Source: a virus. From it: a DNA stretch of 20,212 bases. Both the position numbers and the translations under genes were made by a program. This document shows positions 8,138 to 13,899 of the stretch, one piece after another. The stretch spans positions 1 through 20,212 of the IMG/VR virus record IMGVR_UViG_3300042478_000465. The stretch is one strand, 5' to 3'. Under the pieces are notes generated by a model. The model saw only the letters and a program-made list of their open reading frames with translations. It did not search any database and was not told where the DNA came from. Within the stretch, counting starts at the first letter, position 1, and each line of letters opens with the position of its first letter.

Positions 8138-8223
8138 GCAGTCTTTTGATACCCGCAGTTCAGACACTTGCTATTGACCAGAAATGCGCTGCACATAGGG
8201 CAATTAGTCGGCTTGTAACTCAT
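8134..8223 (-). CDS. 29-residue zinc-ribbon microprotein between terminase genes
   Basis: A very short frame beginning MSYKPTNCPMC and ending CLNCGYQKTA. Its four cysteines form CxxC...CxxC, with the second pair in C-L-N-C-G-Y, a classic zinc-knuckle turn. Both ends are coupled: its ATG overlaps the stop of the upstream gene in an ATGA (8220-8223) and its stop overlaps the terminase ATG in another (8134-8137). The exact fit between two genes and the intact cysteine pattern argue that it is translated. It might bind DNA or a terminase subunit; no function is known to me. The alternative is a short spacer whose translation only couples the flanking genes. Confidence 0.6.
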   Translation of the reverse strand: MSYKPTNCPMCSAFLVNSKCLNCGYQKTA

Positions 8224-8549
8224 TTCTTTCCACCCCACTTGATAACCATCTCTTGAGCTTCCCCGTCCTTACCCGTTACTTCTGTCCTAGCTAGCTTAGG
8301 TATATGGTACTCAGACAGCTTGTTCATTAGGTCTAGTGCCTTGTACGGGTCTTCTGCTGCGACCTCGTTTAGCCACTTGTCCATGTTAGGCGCATTACGC
8401 TCTAGTAGATTAGCAATAGCCTCTCTAACGATTGCTGTGGACTTATTAGGCACTCCTTTAGGTCTGCCCGGCCCTGCTAGTCCTTCTCCGATTTTTGGCG
8501 TTTCTTTAACTTTATTTGTTTCCACTTTGGCATTACCTTTCGGTGTCAT
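8220..8549 (-). CDS. Terminase small subunit candidate
   Basis: A 109-residue basic protein. The N-terminus is polar and probably disordered. A GPGRPKGVPNKST motif (about residues 26-38) resembles an AT-hook with its following turn, as seen at the start of many phage small-terminase-like or DUF5681-like proteins. Two or three helices follow (IVREAIANLLERNAPNMDKW; DPYKALDLMNKLSEYHIPKL). Small terminase subunits recognise phage DNA and hand it to the large subunit. Its place just upstream of terL, separated only by the microprotein, supports the role. The motif is not exclusive to terminases, so confidence is moderate. Confidence 0.6.
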   Translation of the reverse strand: MTPKGNAKVETNKVKETPKIGEGLAGPGRPKGVPNKSTAIVREAIANLLERNAPNMDKWLNEVAAEDPYKALDLMNKLSEYHIPKLARTEVTGKDGEAQEMVIKWGGKK

Positions 8550-9256
8550 GCACCATAGATTTGTTGATACATATCCGGTCTATGAGCCTTGATCCACTCT
8601 CTCGGCTCCTCATGGCATTTCTGGTAGTCCATCCCTACTGTTTGACTTCCGGCATGATGAACATACGCCCTGCTTACGAAATGCCTGTAACCCGCTTCTT
8701 GCAGGTCATGGCAAATTATATTATCTGAATACCAATTAGTGCTAGGAAACTTTGCTGTATCCCAAGCCTCTCTCGTTATCGTGGCAAATATGGGTGCTAT
8801 TACCTGAGTTTCCTTAATCTTTGCCTCACTAGCCCAGTAAACACCTTCCTGCCTATCATCATGCACAGGGAATCTAATGTTCTGATCTGGCAACACGTAG
8901 TCGCTTCTCGCACCTAAGAAACCTATCTTCTGTCCGTTTTCCTCAAGAATCCGTTTATCCTCGCCCAATAACTCGATTGTTTGCGGATTCAGAACGACAT
9001 CATCGTTAGCCACAATCAATGAATCGACTGCGACCCTTCCAAAAACGTCGCTGATGGCTTCATTATATGAGTCTCCAAAATTTCTACCAGTATTGGGTCT
9101 GACGATAACATTGGGCAAGATTCGTCGGAATCTCTCTCCTCTGGCAATGTCAACGCTATAAACGTAAACCGGGGTGGTAGGTGCATATACCTTGATGCTT
9201 TCCAGCAATACCGAGATACCCGGATTGCTTACGTGACAAATGACTATGGCTTGCAT
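8546..9256 (-). CDS. GT2-like glycosyltransferase
   Basis: A 236-residue probable family 2-type glycosyltransferase. The N-terminus (MQAIVICHVSNPGISVLLES) is a Rossmann-like nucleotide-sugar start. RPNTGRNFGDSYNEAI (about residues 53-68) is typical of the sugar-nucleotide loop. VANDDVVLNP (about 82-91) carries an NDD version of the DxD metal site. The last third has NIICHDLQEAGYRHFVSRAYVHHAG (written in two parts: NIICHDLQEAGY, then RHFVSRAYVHHAG), as in enzymes modifying small acceptors. No membrane segment is seen. Its ATG overlaps the methyltransferase by 13 nt and its stop overlaps the next gene in an ATGA. With its two upstream neighbours it forms a sugar-modifying set. Acceptor unknown. 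Confidence 0.75.
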   Translation of the reverse strand: MQAIVICHVSNPGISVLLESIKVYAPTTPVYVYSVDIARGERFRRILPNVIVRPNTGRNFGDSYNEAISDVFGRVAVDSLIVANDDVVLNPQTIELLGEDKRILEENGQKIGFLGARSDYVLPDQNIRFPVHDDRQEGVYWASEAKIKETQVIAPIFATITREAWDTAKFPSTNWYSDNIICHDLQEAGYRHFVSRAYVHHAGSQTVGMDYQKCHEEPREWIKAHRPDMYQQIYGA

Positions 9257-9771
9257 AAAACGACTCTCATGCTATCTACAGCCCTCGGAGTCCTAATTAC
9301 TTCATCGTCTGGTTGTCTAGTTATTAACTTCTGACCTAGTTCTGACAGGTCAAACGCCAATTCCTTGAGCTTAAATCCTTTTTCCCAACCTAGATACCAA
9401 GCCCAATCGGTGTAGTACAACCAGCTATTCTCGTTAAACGCTCGTACATGAGTCGGGTCTTGCCATGCCCCTAAACTCAGGTCATAAGGTACGCTAATAT
9501 GAAACTCACCACCAGACTTCAGTAAGTCATAGCAGTTTTTCATCGCAGAAACTAAGTCAGGGATATGCTCTAAGACATCGTTAGCAATGATCTTCTCGAA
9601 CATCTCAGGCTGTATCGTCATCGATCCCCATCGGGTATCAATCTTAGCCCCGAAATGCACCTTAGAAATATCTACCCACCAATCCGGGTTAGTCCTCTGC
9701 TGAATATCGGCATTGACGCAATCCTCTCGCCAATCCTTACCAGAGCCTAAATTAAGCGTTACAGGCTGCAA
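9244..9771 (-). CDS. Class I SAM-dependent methyltransferase
   Basis: A 175-residue Rossmann-fold methyltransferase. Motif I is VTLNLGSGKDW (about residues 4-14). IIANDVLEHIPD (about 62-73) is the familiar post-II DVLEHI motif of small-molecule methyltransferases. A GGEFHISVPYD strand (about 88-98) follows. Such proteins commonly sit in sugar and O-antigen loci. The start is a TTG at 9771 with a strong GGAGGAG site a few bases upstream; no ATG lies nearby in frame. It overlaps the acetyltransferase end by 20 nt. The target may be a sugar made or attached by the flanking enzymes (inference). Confidence 0.78.
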   Translation of the reverse strand: MQPVTLNLGSGKDWREDCVNADIQQRTNPDWWVDISKVHFGAKIDTRWGSMTIQPEMFEKIIANDVLEHIPDLVSAMKNCYDLLKSGGEFHISVPYDLSLGAWQDPTHVRAFNENSWLYYTDWAWYLGWEKGFKLKELAFDLSELGQKLITRQPDDEVIRTPRAVDSMRVVLCKP

Positions 9772-10264
9772 TTAGCTCCTCCACATTGTCTGAACACAGC
9801 AACGGAATTAAATCGCGTATACGCTCGTCTGGTAGCTCCCACCAAGGTTTCTTACGAAGCCTCTCTATCTGGCTCAACGTAAATCGGAGCTTGATAACCT
9901 TAGCCGGATTCCCACCGACTATTGCATAAGGAGGAACATCTTTCGTTACAACGGATTTCGCAGCAACAACAGCACCATCGCCTATCGTTACCCCTGACAT
10001 AATCGTGCAGCCCGATCCTAGCCAGACATCATTCCCAATAACAACATCACCCTTAGTAGCTGGATGTCCTTGACCATGATGCGGAAATTCTTCTTCATGG
10101 ATATGCCCGAAAGGGTAAGTCGTTATCCAGTCTACCCTGTGGTTTCCACCGATAAATATCTCGACGTTATCGCCAATCGAGCAAAATGACCCGATCCTTA
10201 CGTCTGCACCCTCTCCCCAATCTCGGAGCCGGATATTCTCTAAACCGTAGGTGTATCTCACCAC
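9752..10264 (-). CDS. Hexapeptide-repeat O-acetyltransferase (CatB/xenobiotic acetyltransferase type)
   Basis: A 170-residue left-handed beta-helix acetyltransferase. Hexapeptide repeats are visible as VRIGSFCSIGDNVEI (about residues 22-36) and GDVVIGNDVWLGSGCTI then MSGVTIGDGAVVAAKSVV (about 77-110). A GGNHRVDWITTYPF loop (about 39-52) carries the His expected as catalytic base in this subgroup, and VVTKDVPPYAIVGGNPAKVI (about 109-128) is the standard end of the helix. These enzymes move acetyl from acetyl-CoA to sugars or drugs and act as trimers. A sugar substrate is more likely given the neighbours. The start is one of two tandem GTG codons (10264 or 10261); the second overlaps the preceding stop in a GTGA. 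Confidence 0.85.
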   Translation of the reverse strand: MVRYTYGLENIRLRDWGEGADVRIGSFCSIGDNVEIFIGGNHRVDWITTYPFGHIHEEEFPHHGQGHPATKGDVVIGNDVWLGSGCTIMSGVTIGDGAVVAAKSVVTKDVPPYAIVGGNPAKVIKLRFTLSQIERLRKKPWWELPDERIRDLIPLLCSDNVEELIAACNA

Positions 10265-10533
10265 TTAACTTTATTAGCCCAATACGCAGCAGACATCTTG
10301 CCCTTCTGGATATTCTCGGCGTGACGAGCCTTAAACGACTTTCGACGGGCTTCCTCCGACTTAGATTCACCTTCCCTAGCCGGAGAACCTGACACACCCT
10401 GCTGCCCGAATCGGATTAACTTGACCTGCTCCCCCTGCTTGGCGAGAACAGCATGGCTTTTCGTAGGATGACTCGGAGTCTTTTTAGGCTTGTTATAGCC
10501 AGCAAATTCCTCCGAACCACGCTTAATCGCCAT
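10258..10533 (-). CDS. Basic conserved phage protein of unknown function
   Basis: A 91-residue strongly basic protein starting MAIKRGSEEFAGYNKPKKTP. It has a VKLIRFGQQGVSGSP motif (about residues 37-51) and a conserved-looking end, ARHAENIQKGKMSAAYWANK (about 70-88) followed by VKW. From memory, this ending recurs in small phage proteins of unknown role. The frame runs 14 codons further upstream, but the ATG at 10533 is preferred: it lies just past the previous gene with an 11-nt overlap and a GGGTAAGAAGA upstream. The many Lys and Arg suggest nucleic-acid binding or packaging with DNA; this is inference. Confidence 0.65.
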   Translation of the reverse strand: MAIKRGSEEFAGYNKPKKTPSHPTKSHAVLAKQGEQVKLIRFGQQGVSGSPAREGESKSEEARRKSFKARHAENIQKGKMSAAYWANKVKW

Positions 10534-10675
10534 TCTTCTTACCCTTCTTTTTGCCCATAGGGATTTTGATTTCAATCTCTATCTCATTCACACCGTTCTT
10601 TTTCTTTTCTTTCTCGTCCTCAAGATACTGCTTTAGCAATTCCTTGTCGGACATCTTCTTCCCGTTCTTCATCAT
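10523..10675 (-). CDS. 50-residue Lys/Glu-rich small protein
   Basis: A short frame starting MMKNGKKMSDKELLKQYLED, then a charged helix and an alternating EIEIEIKIPM strand, ending in KKKGKKNGD. It starts in an ATGATG overlapping the stop of the gene before it and overlaps the next gene by 11 nt, so it fits the tight operon on both sides. No domain is recognised. Lysine-rich ends are shared with its two upstream neighbours, which suggests a common origin or a common partner such as DNA. Confidence 0.55.
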   Translation of the reverse strand: MMKNGKKMSDKELLKQYLEDEKEKKKNGVNEIEIEIKIPMGKKKGKKNGD

Positions 10676-10824
10676 TTCTTCTTCCCCTTAGCAGTTTTAG
10701 CCGCTTCTTTGAAAGCTTTAGCAGTCGGCGCACCTTCTGATCCCGGCTTACGCATCTTTTCCTTGCTGCCAGCTTCTATACGCTTACGCTTGGCATGAAT
10801 GTTGGCATAGAGTCCGGGCTTCAT
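10672..10824 (-). CDS. Small basic conserved phage protein (YANIHAKRKRI type)
   Basis: A 50-residue basic protein starting MKPGLYANIHAKRKRIEAGS, followed by a KMRKPGSEGAPTAKAF block and a lysine-rich end (KTAKGKKK). The YANIH.KR.RI..GS..KMRKPG..GAPT pattern is one I recall from many phage and metagenome small proteins with no known role. Its ATG overlaps the preceding stop in an ATGA (10821-10824), and its stop overlaps the next start. The composition suits a nucleic-acid-binding or virion-packaged peptide, but this is inference. Confidence 0.65.
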   Translation of the reverse strand: MKPGLYANIHAKRKRIEAGSKEKMRKPGSEGAPTAKAFKEAAKTAKGKKK

Positions 10825-10988
10825 TTCTTTTTGCCTTTCTTAGCCATACCCGCCTCGCTGAGTGCGATAGCTACGGCTTGCTTAGGATTCTTAACTACTA
10901 GCCCACCCTTACCAGAGTGCAGAGTACCCTCTTTGTACTCACCCATAACCTTGCCGACCTTCTTTTGCGCCTTAGACATCTTTTTCAT
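10821..10988 (-). CDS. DUF6496-like small basic protein
   Basis: A 55-residue protein starting MKKMSKAQKKVGKVMGEYKE. It contains GTLHSGKGGLVVKNPKQAVA (about residues 21-40) and IALSEAG, ending in KKGKKK. The KVM.E.K.G.L.S.....VKNPKQAVAIALSEA pattern matches what I recall as the DUF6496 family, found in phages and bacteria, function unknown. The ATG at 10988 is preferred over a second in-frame ATG at 10979 because a GGGG lies about eight bases upstream. It overlaps the end of the Ref-like nuclease gene by 17 nt and couples to the next gene by ATGA. Confidence 0.68.
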   Translation of the reverse strand: MKKMSKAQKKVGKVMGEYKEGTLHSGKGGLVVKNPKQAVAIALSEAGMAKKGKKK

Positions 10989-11265
10989 TTAGCAACCCCA
11001 TCAGTTCATCCTGAAGCTCTGCCTCAGTCACACCATATCGACGTTCAAAAGCCTTACGACCTAACCCATGATAGCCAGTATTTCCTCGATGATGCTCAGG
11101 ACATAAAGGCAAAACATTGTCGTGAGAGTTCCGAACTCCCATTCCTAGCCCCATACCTCGTACATGGTGAATCTCTGCTGGAGTGCCGGAATAACCATTT
11201 TTATAACAGATTATGCACCCAAAGTCAGCCACTTTAGCTAGGTATTTTCTGTCGCTTTTTCTCAT
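10972..11265 (-). CDS. Ref-like HNH nuclease
   Basis: A 97-residue HNH-type protein starting MRKSDRKYLAKVADFGC. Zinc and active-site residues read in order: Cys17-x2-Cys20, His33-His34 in AEIHHVRG, Asn50, and a VLPLCPEHHRG motif with Cys55, His58 and His59, followed by GYHGLGRKAFERRYG. This matches the nuclease domain of the Ref family (named after phage P1 Ref, a RecA-dependent nuclease). Here the domain stands alone without the long basic N-terminus of P1 Ref. The frame extends 28 codons upstream, but the ATG at 11265 fits the operon better. A role in recombination or DNA processing is expected. Confidence 0.75.
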   Translation of the reverse strand: MRKSDRKYLAKVADFGCIICYKNGYSGTPAEIHHVRGMGLGMGVRNSHDNVLPLCPEHHRGNTGYHGLGRKAFERRYGVTEAELQDELMGLLNEKDV

Positions 11266-11443
11266 CGATTCGCTTGGCTCTCTCAGGATCGTAGTCAGCC
11301 ATATTATCCACCTCATCGCAGCTAGGGCAGTAATACATACTCTCGCCACTTACCGCACAATGACCGCCGGGAATCTCTACCCAATCATCAACGTAGCCAC
11401 AAGCACAGCATTGCGCCAAATCTGAATCATCTATCTCGTTCAT
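11234..11443 (-). CDS. Small cysteine-rich (zinc-binding) acidic protein
   Basis: A 69-residue protein starting MNEIDDSDLAQCCACGYVDD. Cysteines at about 12, 13, 15, 29, 39 and 42 include a CxxC pair in YYCPSCDEV, a likely zinc finger. The end is charged (ERAKRIDEKKRQ). The ATG at 11443 is preferred over a frame start at 11476 because a GGAG lies seven bases upstream and it begins just after the preceding stop. It overlaps the Ref-like gene by about 32 nt. No family recognised; such small zinc proteins in phages often act as adaptors or regulators. Confidence 0.6.
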   Translation of the reverse strand: MNEIDDSDLAQCCACGYVDDWVEIPGGHCAVSGESMYYCPSCDEVDNMADYDPERAKRIDEKKRQKIPS

Positions 11444-11444
11444 A

Positions 11445-12260
11445 TCAATCTCCACAAAAACAATCAATTGAGTCATCTAGCATATCGATTTGTTGTCCTA
11501 CATATTTGTGCATCTCGGAATAACTAGGACGATCTTTCCGAAATCTAGCTCCTGATCCAAATGTTTTATCGCTAGTCTGAACTAAAGTTTCCATCCTAGC
11601 CCACCAGATAGCCCTCTCTGGCTTTTCTTGGATTAGGCTTAACGTCTGCTGATAGCCCTTCAAAAAGCATAAATCGCAATTGCCATGCATCGTCTTACCA
11701 TTGTTATTTGGCAACATTAGGTCAAATGGTTGCCAAGCCCAAAACTCACCTACATCTTTCGCTGTGATTCCAGCAGCTACTAACGGAGTACGCTCCCTAG
11801 CAATCTTTGCAGCCCTTCTAGGCTCGTCTGCTCGAATCCCAACCCAATCCATGTTTTCGTTATGCTTCCAACCCTTAGCCTTCAGAAACTTATGAATTGA
11901 CCTGATTTTTAGCTCAATGGTGCAAAACCGAGTTACAGGATTAGGTAGATATTTCTTCTTAACAATCAACTGCTCAAAAGGCTCACCGTTTCTGCTGGCT
12001 GTCTCAAACGTCACCTCAGCAAACTTAGGATCGTCAGCCCGATATTCCACCCAATGAATCGGCACATTCCAGTTTACTGAGCAGTCTCGGACAAACTCTA
12101 AGGTAGCTTCTTCCTCTTTCCCGGTATTAGCAAAGCAGACAATAGCCTCATCAGGTAGCCCATTGTTAGCCTGTAGAACCCGCCAGAGCAGATAAGCACT
12201 TGTCCTACCACCAGAGAAACTGATAACGGTAGGCTCATCAATAACAAATGGGTTTCTCAT
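11445..12260 (-). CDS. PAPS reductase-like (PP-loop) enzyme
   Basis: A 271-residue PP-loop protein of the phosphoadenosine phosphosulfate reductase group. The pyrophosphate-binding loop is VISFSGGRTSAYL (about residues 12-24). FANTGKEEEATLEFV (about 43-57) is the second family block, and RFCTIELKIRSIHKFLKAKG (about 111-130) includes the Cys and following Arg/Lys expected near the active site. A CDLCFLKG motif (about 195-202) and a Cys-rich end (CFCGD) could hold a metal. Phages carry many such genes; proposed roles include sulfur transfer in nucleic-acid modification, but none is proven here and no dnd partners are in the window. It follows the HNH-AP2 gene after 32 bases. Confidence 0.8.
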   Translation of the reverse strand: MRNPFVIDEPTVISFSGGRTSAYLLWRVLQANNGLPDEAIVCFANTGKEEEATLEFVRDCSVNWNVPIHWVEYRADDPKFAEVTFETASRNGEPFEQLIVKKKYLPNPVTRFCTIELKIRSIHKFLKAKGWKHNENMDWVGIRADEPRRAAKIARERTPLVAAGITAKDVGEFWAWQPFDLMLPNNNGKTMHGNCDLCFLKGYQQTLSLIQEKPERAIWWARMETLVQTSDKTFGSGARFRKDRPSYSEMHKYVGQQIDMLDDSIDCFCGD

Positions 12261-12269
12261 TGAGTAATC
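12260..12269. repeat. 10-bp direct repeat, copy 1 (bounds the HNH-AP2 insert)
   Basis: TTGAGTAATC lies at the start of the PAPS-reductase-like gene. An exact copy lies at 12770-12779, at the start of the HNH-AP2 gene. The bases flanking the copies differ, so the match is exactly ten. The pair encloses the HNH-AP2 gene. Confidence 0.6.
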
Positions 12270-12292
12270 CGGTCTAAACCACGATTAGAAGC

Positions 12293-12781
12293 CTATGGTC
12301 TTGCAAATTCACCAAACAATTTTTCTGCTGCAATTCTGTATGCTTTTGCAGCATCTTCAATTTTTTCAAAAGATCCAAGGTTGTAATGTTTTTTATCTTT
12401 ACTAATTTGAGCCACCCATTTACTTGTATCTTTCCGCCAAACAACACCTTTATAACCGCTAGTATTTGCTTTGGAAGTAACGCTATTTGCGGTATTCAGA
12501 CTTTGATTAGCCTCTCTTAAATTTTCAATTCTGTTATCAAAAGAATCACCATTTATATGATCTATACATTTTGGCAAGTATCCATGATGCAAAAGAAATA
12601 TTGCTTGATGCAAATAAATCGGATTCCCACATACATTTAACCTAATGTATTTTTTGCCTCTACTGACAGTATTTACCCATCCAGCAAAAGTTCCAGCTTT
12701 TTTCCCACCAGAATTAAAGTTCCTAACTAACTGACCATCTTTGTAGGAAAAATATTGTTTTAGCAATTCTTGAGTAATCAT
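12293..12781 (-). CDS. HNH homing endonuclease with AP2 DNA-binding domain
   Basis: A 162-residue free-standing homing-type nuclease. The HNH core reads PIYLHQAIFLLHHGYLP (about residues 54-70) with His58, then CIDHINGDSFDNRIENLREA (about 72-91) with Asp74-His75 and Asn87. An AP2-type DNA-binding domain follows (about 108-162): SGYKGVVWRKDTSKWVAQIS, then YNLGSFEKIEDAAKAYRIAA. This pairing is standard for mobile HNH genes in phages. Codon use is visibly richer in A and T than its neighbours, which suggests later arrival. Its ATG overlaps the stop of the gene before it in an ATGA. Exact 10-bp repeats near both ends support insertion. Confidence 0.88.
   Translation of the reverse strand: MITQELLKQYFSYKDGQLVRNFNSGGKKAGTFAGWVNTVSRGKKYIRLNVCGNPIYLHQAIFLLHHGYLPKCIDHINGDSFDNRIENLREANQSLNTANSVTSKANTSGYKGVVWRKDTSKWVAQISKDKKHYNLGSFEKIEDAAKAYRIAAEKLFGEFARP
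12770..12779. repeat. 10-bp direct repeat, copy 2 (bounds the HNH-AP2 insert)
   Basis: Second exact copy of TTGAGTAATC, covering the first codons of the HNH-AP2 gene. Deleting one copy and the DNA between would join the stop of the 12778-13107 gene to the PAPS-reductase-like start with a normal short gap, as expected for an ancestral empty site. Confidence 0.6.
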
Positions 12782-13107
12782 CTCACCGCCTTATCAATTG
12801 ACCTGTTGCTGGCTTCCTGAGTACGGTACACATCGATCCTAGCCTGTGCTGCTACCAGCATCCATCTAAGCCCTTCAGCCTTCTCTACAGCCGCTTTAAG
12901 CCCATCTAGCACCGCTAAGTAATCTGGATGGCTATATGCCTGATTCTCCCGATCCGCTACGGTATTCCCGATAGCCGAACTAAATAACATGGCTTTCTTG
13001 CTTTTACGAAATTCCTCTAAGTAAGTCACCTCAGCCTTAGCTTGAGCATAGGCTTTGGCATTCTTAATCATGTAGTTGATTGCTTCGTGAGGATCGATTG
13101 AGTTCAT
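12778..13107 (-). CDS. Conserved phage protein of unknown function, helical
   Basis: A 109-residue helical, charged protein. Features are a first helix around EAINYMIKNAKAYAQAKAEV, a RKSKKAMLF stretch, ENQAYSHPDYLAVLDGLKAA (about residues 54-73), and EGLRWMLVAAQARIDVYRTQ (about 78-97) before a polar end. From memory, the ENQAY.HP.Y.....L..A......LRW.L.AAQARI..WR pattern belongs to small proteins in the replication/recombination region of many phages, function unknown. It may have been the direct neighbour of the PAPS-reductase-like gene before the HNH-AP2 gene arrived. Confidence 0.65.
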   Translation of the reverse strand: MNSIDPHEAINYMIKNAKAYAQAKAEVTYLEEFRKSKKAMLFSSAIGNTVADRENQAYSHPDYLAVLDGLKAAVEKAEGLRWMLVAAQARIDVYRTQEASNRSIDKAVR

Positions 13108-13109
13108 AT

Positions 13110-13571
13110 TTATCTAAATTTTCTTAATTTATTTTGTTGGATTCCATATCCAACGCCATGCCCTAAATCTATTTTATTTTTGTCATCAAATAGGCTTTCT
13201 CCATATTCCCATCCAACAACATCAGCACCACCATCATCAACAATAGCCAGTATGTACACATCACAAGGGCTATCTTTTTTCTTTAACGTCGCAAGCAATC
13301 TGCCGTTTTTATGCCTTGTTGACTTTACATCTATCGTTTTCCCTTTAGAAACTAAATCATGACCGCCGTTTCTTGGGCTAACTGATAAATCAACGCAAAC
13401 ATTCAACATCTTTGCTACGCAATACTCAGCAACTACACCATCAATATCTATTGACCAAACGCAATCATTTCCTACTTGCTGGTCTTTTACATTCTTCATC
13501 GCTACAGAACGCCTCATAACGCCTAACGTTCTGCAAATAAATAGTTCCTCATCCGTAAGATTAACTCTCAT
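13110..13571 (-). CDS. PD-(D/E)XK-like nuclease candidate
   Basis: A 153-residue protein with a plausible restriction-endonuclease-like core. A helix carries Glu49 (GVVAEYCVAKML, about residues 45-56). Asp72 begins a strand in GGHDLVSKGKTIDVKST (69-85), where Asp81-Val-Lys83 matches the DxK half of the motif, followed by a strand and DVYILAIVDD (104-113). The order Glu, Asp, DxK is that of the PD-(D/E)XK superfamily, though no closer family is recognised. The gene is markedly AT-rich, with AT-rich gaps of 37 and 2 bases on its two sides, suggesting it was acquired. It could be a homing, restriction-like or repair nuclease. Confidence 0.6.
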   Translation of the reverse strand: MRVNLTDEELFICRTLGVMRRSVAMKNVKDQQVGNDCVWSIDIDGVVAEYCVAKMLNVCVDLSVSPRNGGHDLVSKGKTIDVKSTRHKNGRLLATLKKKDSPCDVYILAIVDDGGADVVGWEYGESLFDDKNKIDLGHGVGYGIQQNKLRKFR

Positions 13572-13608
13572 ATCTCATATTTCTCAATATAAATATTTCT
13601 ATCAAGAA

Positions 13609-13899
13609 TCATTCTTCAATAGTTTCCGAACAAGCAATCCTTACAGCCTTAACCGCAGCCTGTGGATTCGACACTACTGCTACCTGACCTCGCCAAGTTT
13701 GATGCCATATCACCTGATCCGGTGTCAGCTTGGCTTTCTCGTCTTTCTTTATTTCTAACAAAATGTTCTTGCCACGATAGCCCACCAGAATATCAGGGCA
13801 ACCTTGACCGACTCCATGTAAGTGCTGGACATCCATTCCTACCCGCCGGAGTTCCTTGACGATCTGCGTCTGTGTTGAATCTACTCGCTTGAATGTCAC
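13609..13899 (-). CDS. VRR-NUC-type nuclease
   Basis: A 96-residue protein from the GTG at 13899, the small stand-alone VRR-NUC type of the PD-(D/E)XK superfamily. GVGQGCPDILVGYRGKNILL (about residues 29-48) contains Pro35-Asp36. LEIKKDEKAKLTPDQVIWHQ (48-67) supplies Glu49-x-Lys51 and the Q..W. helix typical of the family. A final strand and helix end it (QVAVVSNPQAAVKAV). Relatives cut branched DNA such as Holliday junctions. The GTG overlaps the preceding stop in a GTGA and has a GGGG upstream; an in-frame ATG at 13914 has no clear ribosome site. It probably serves replication or recombination intermediates. Confidence 0.82.
   Translation of the reverse strand: MTFKRVDSTQTQIVKELRRVGMDVQHLHGVGQGCPDILVGYRGKNILLEIKKDEKAKLTPDQVIWHQTWRGQVAVVSNPQAAVKAVRIACSETIEE

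Noticed and set aside
10917-11237. Plus-strand frame of 106 codons opposite the Ref-like nuclease and the DUF6496-like gene.
   Set aside because: Both minus-strand genes show conserved motifs and coupled starts; the plus-strand product matches nothing and lacks a ribosome site.
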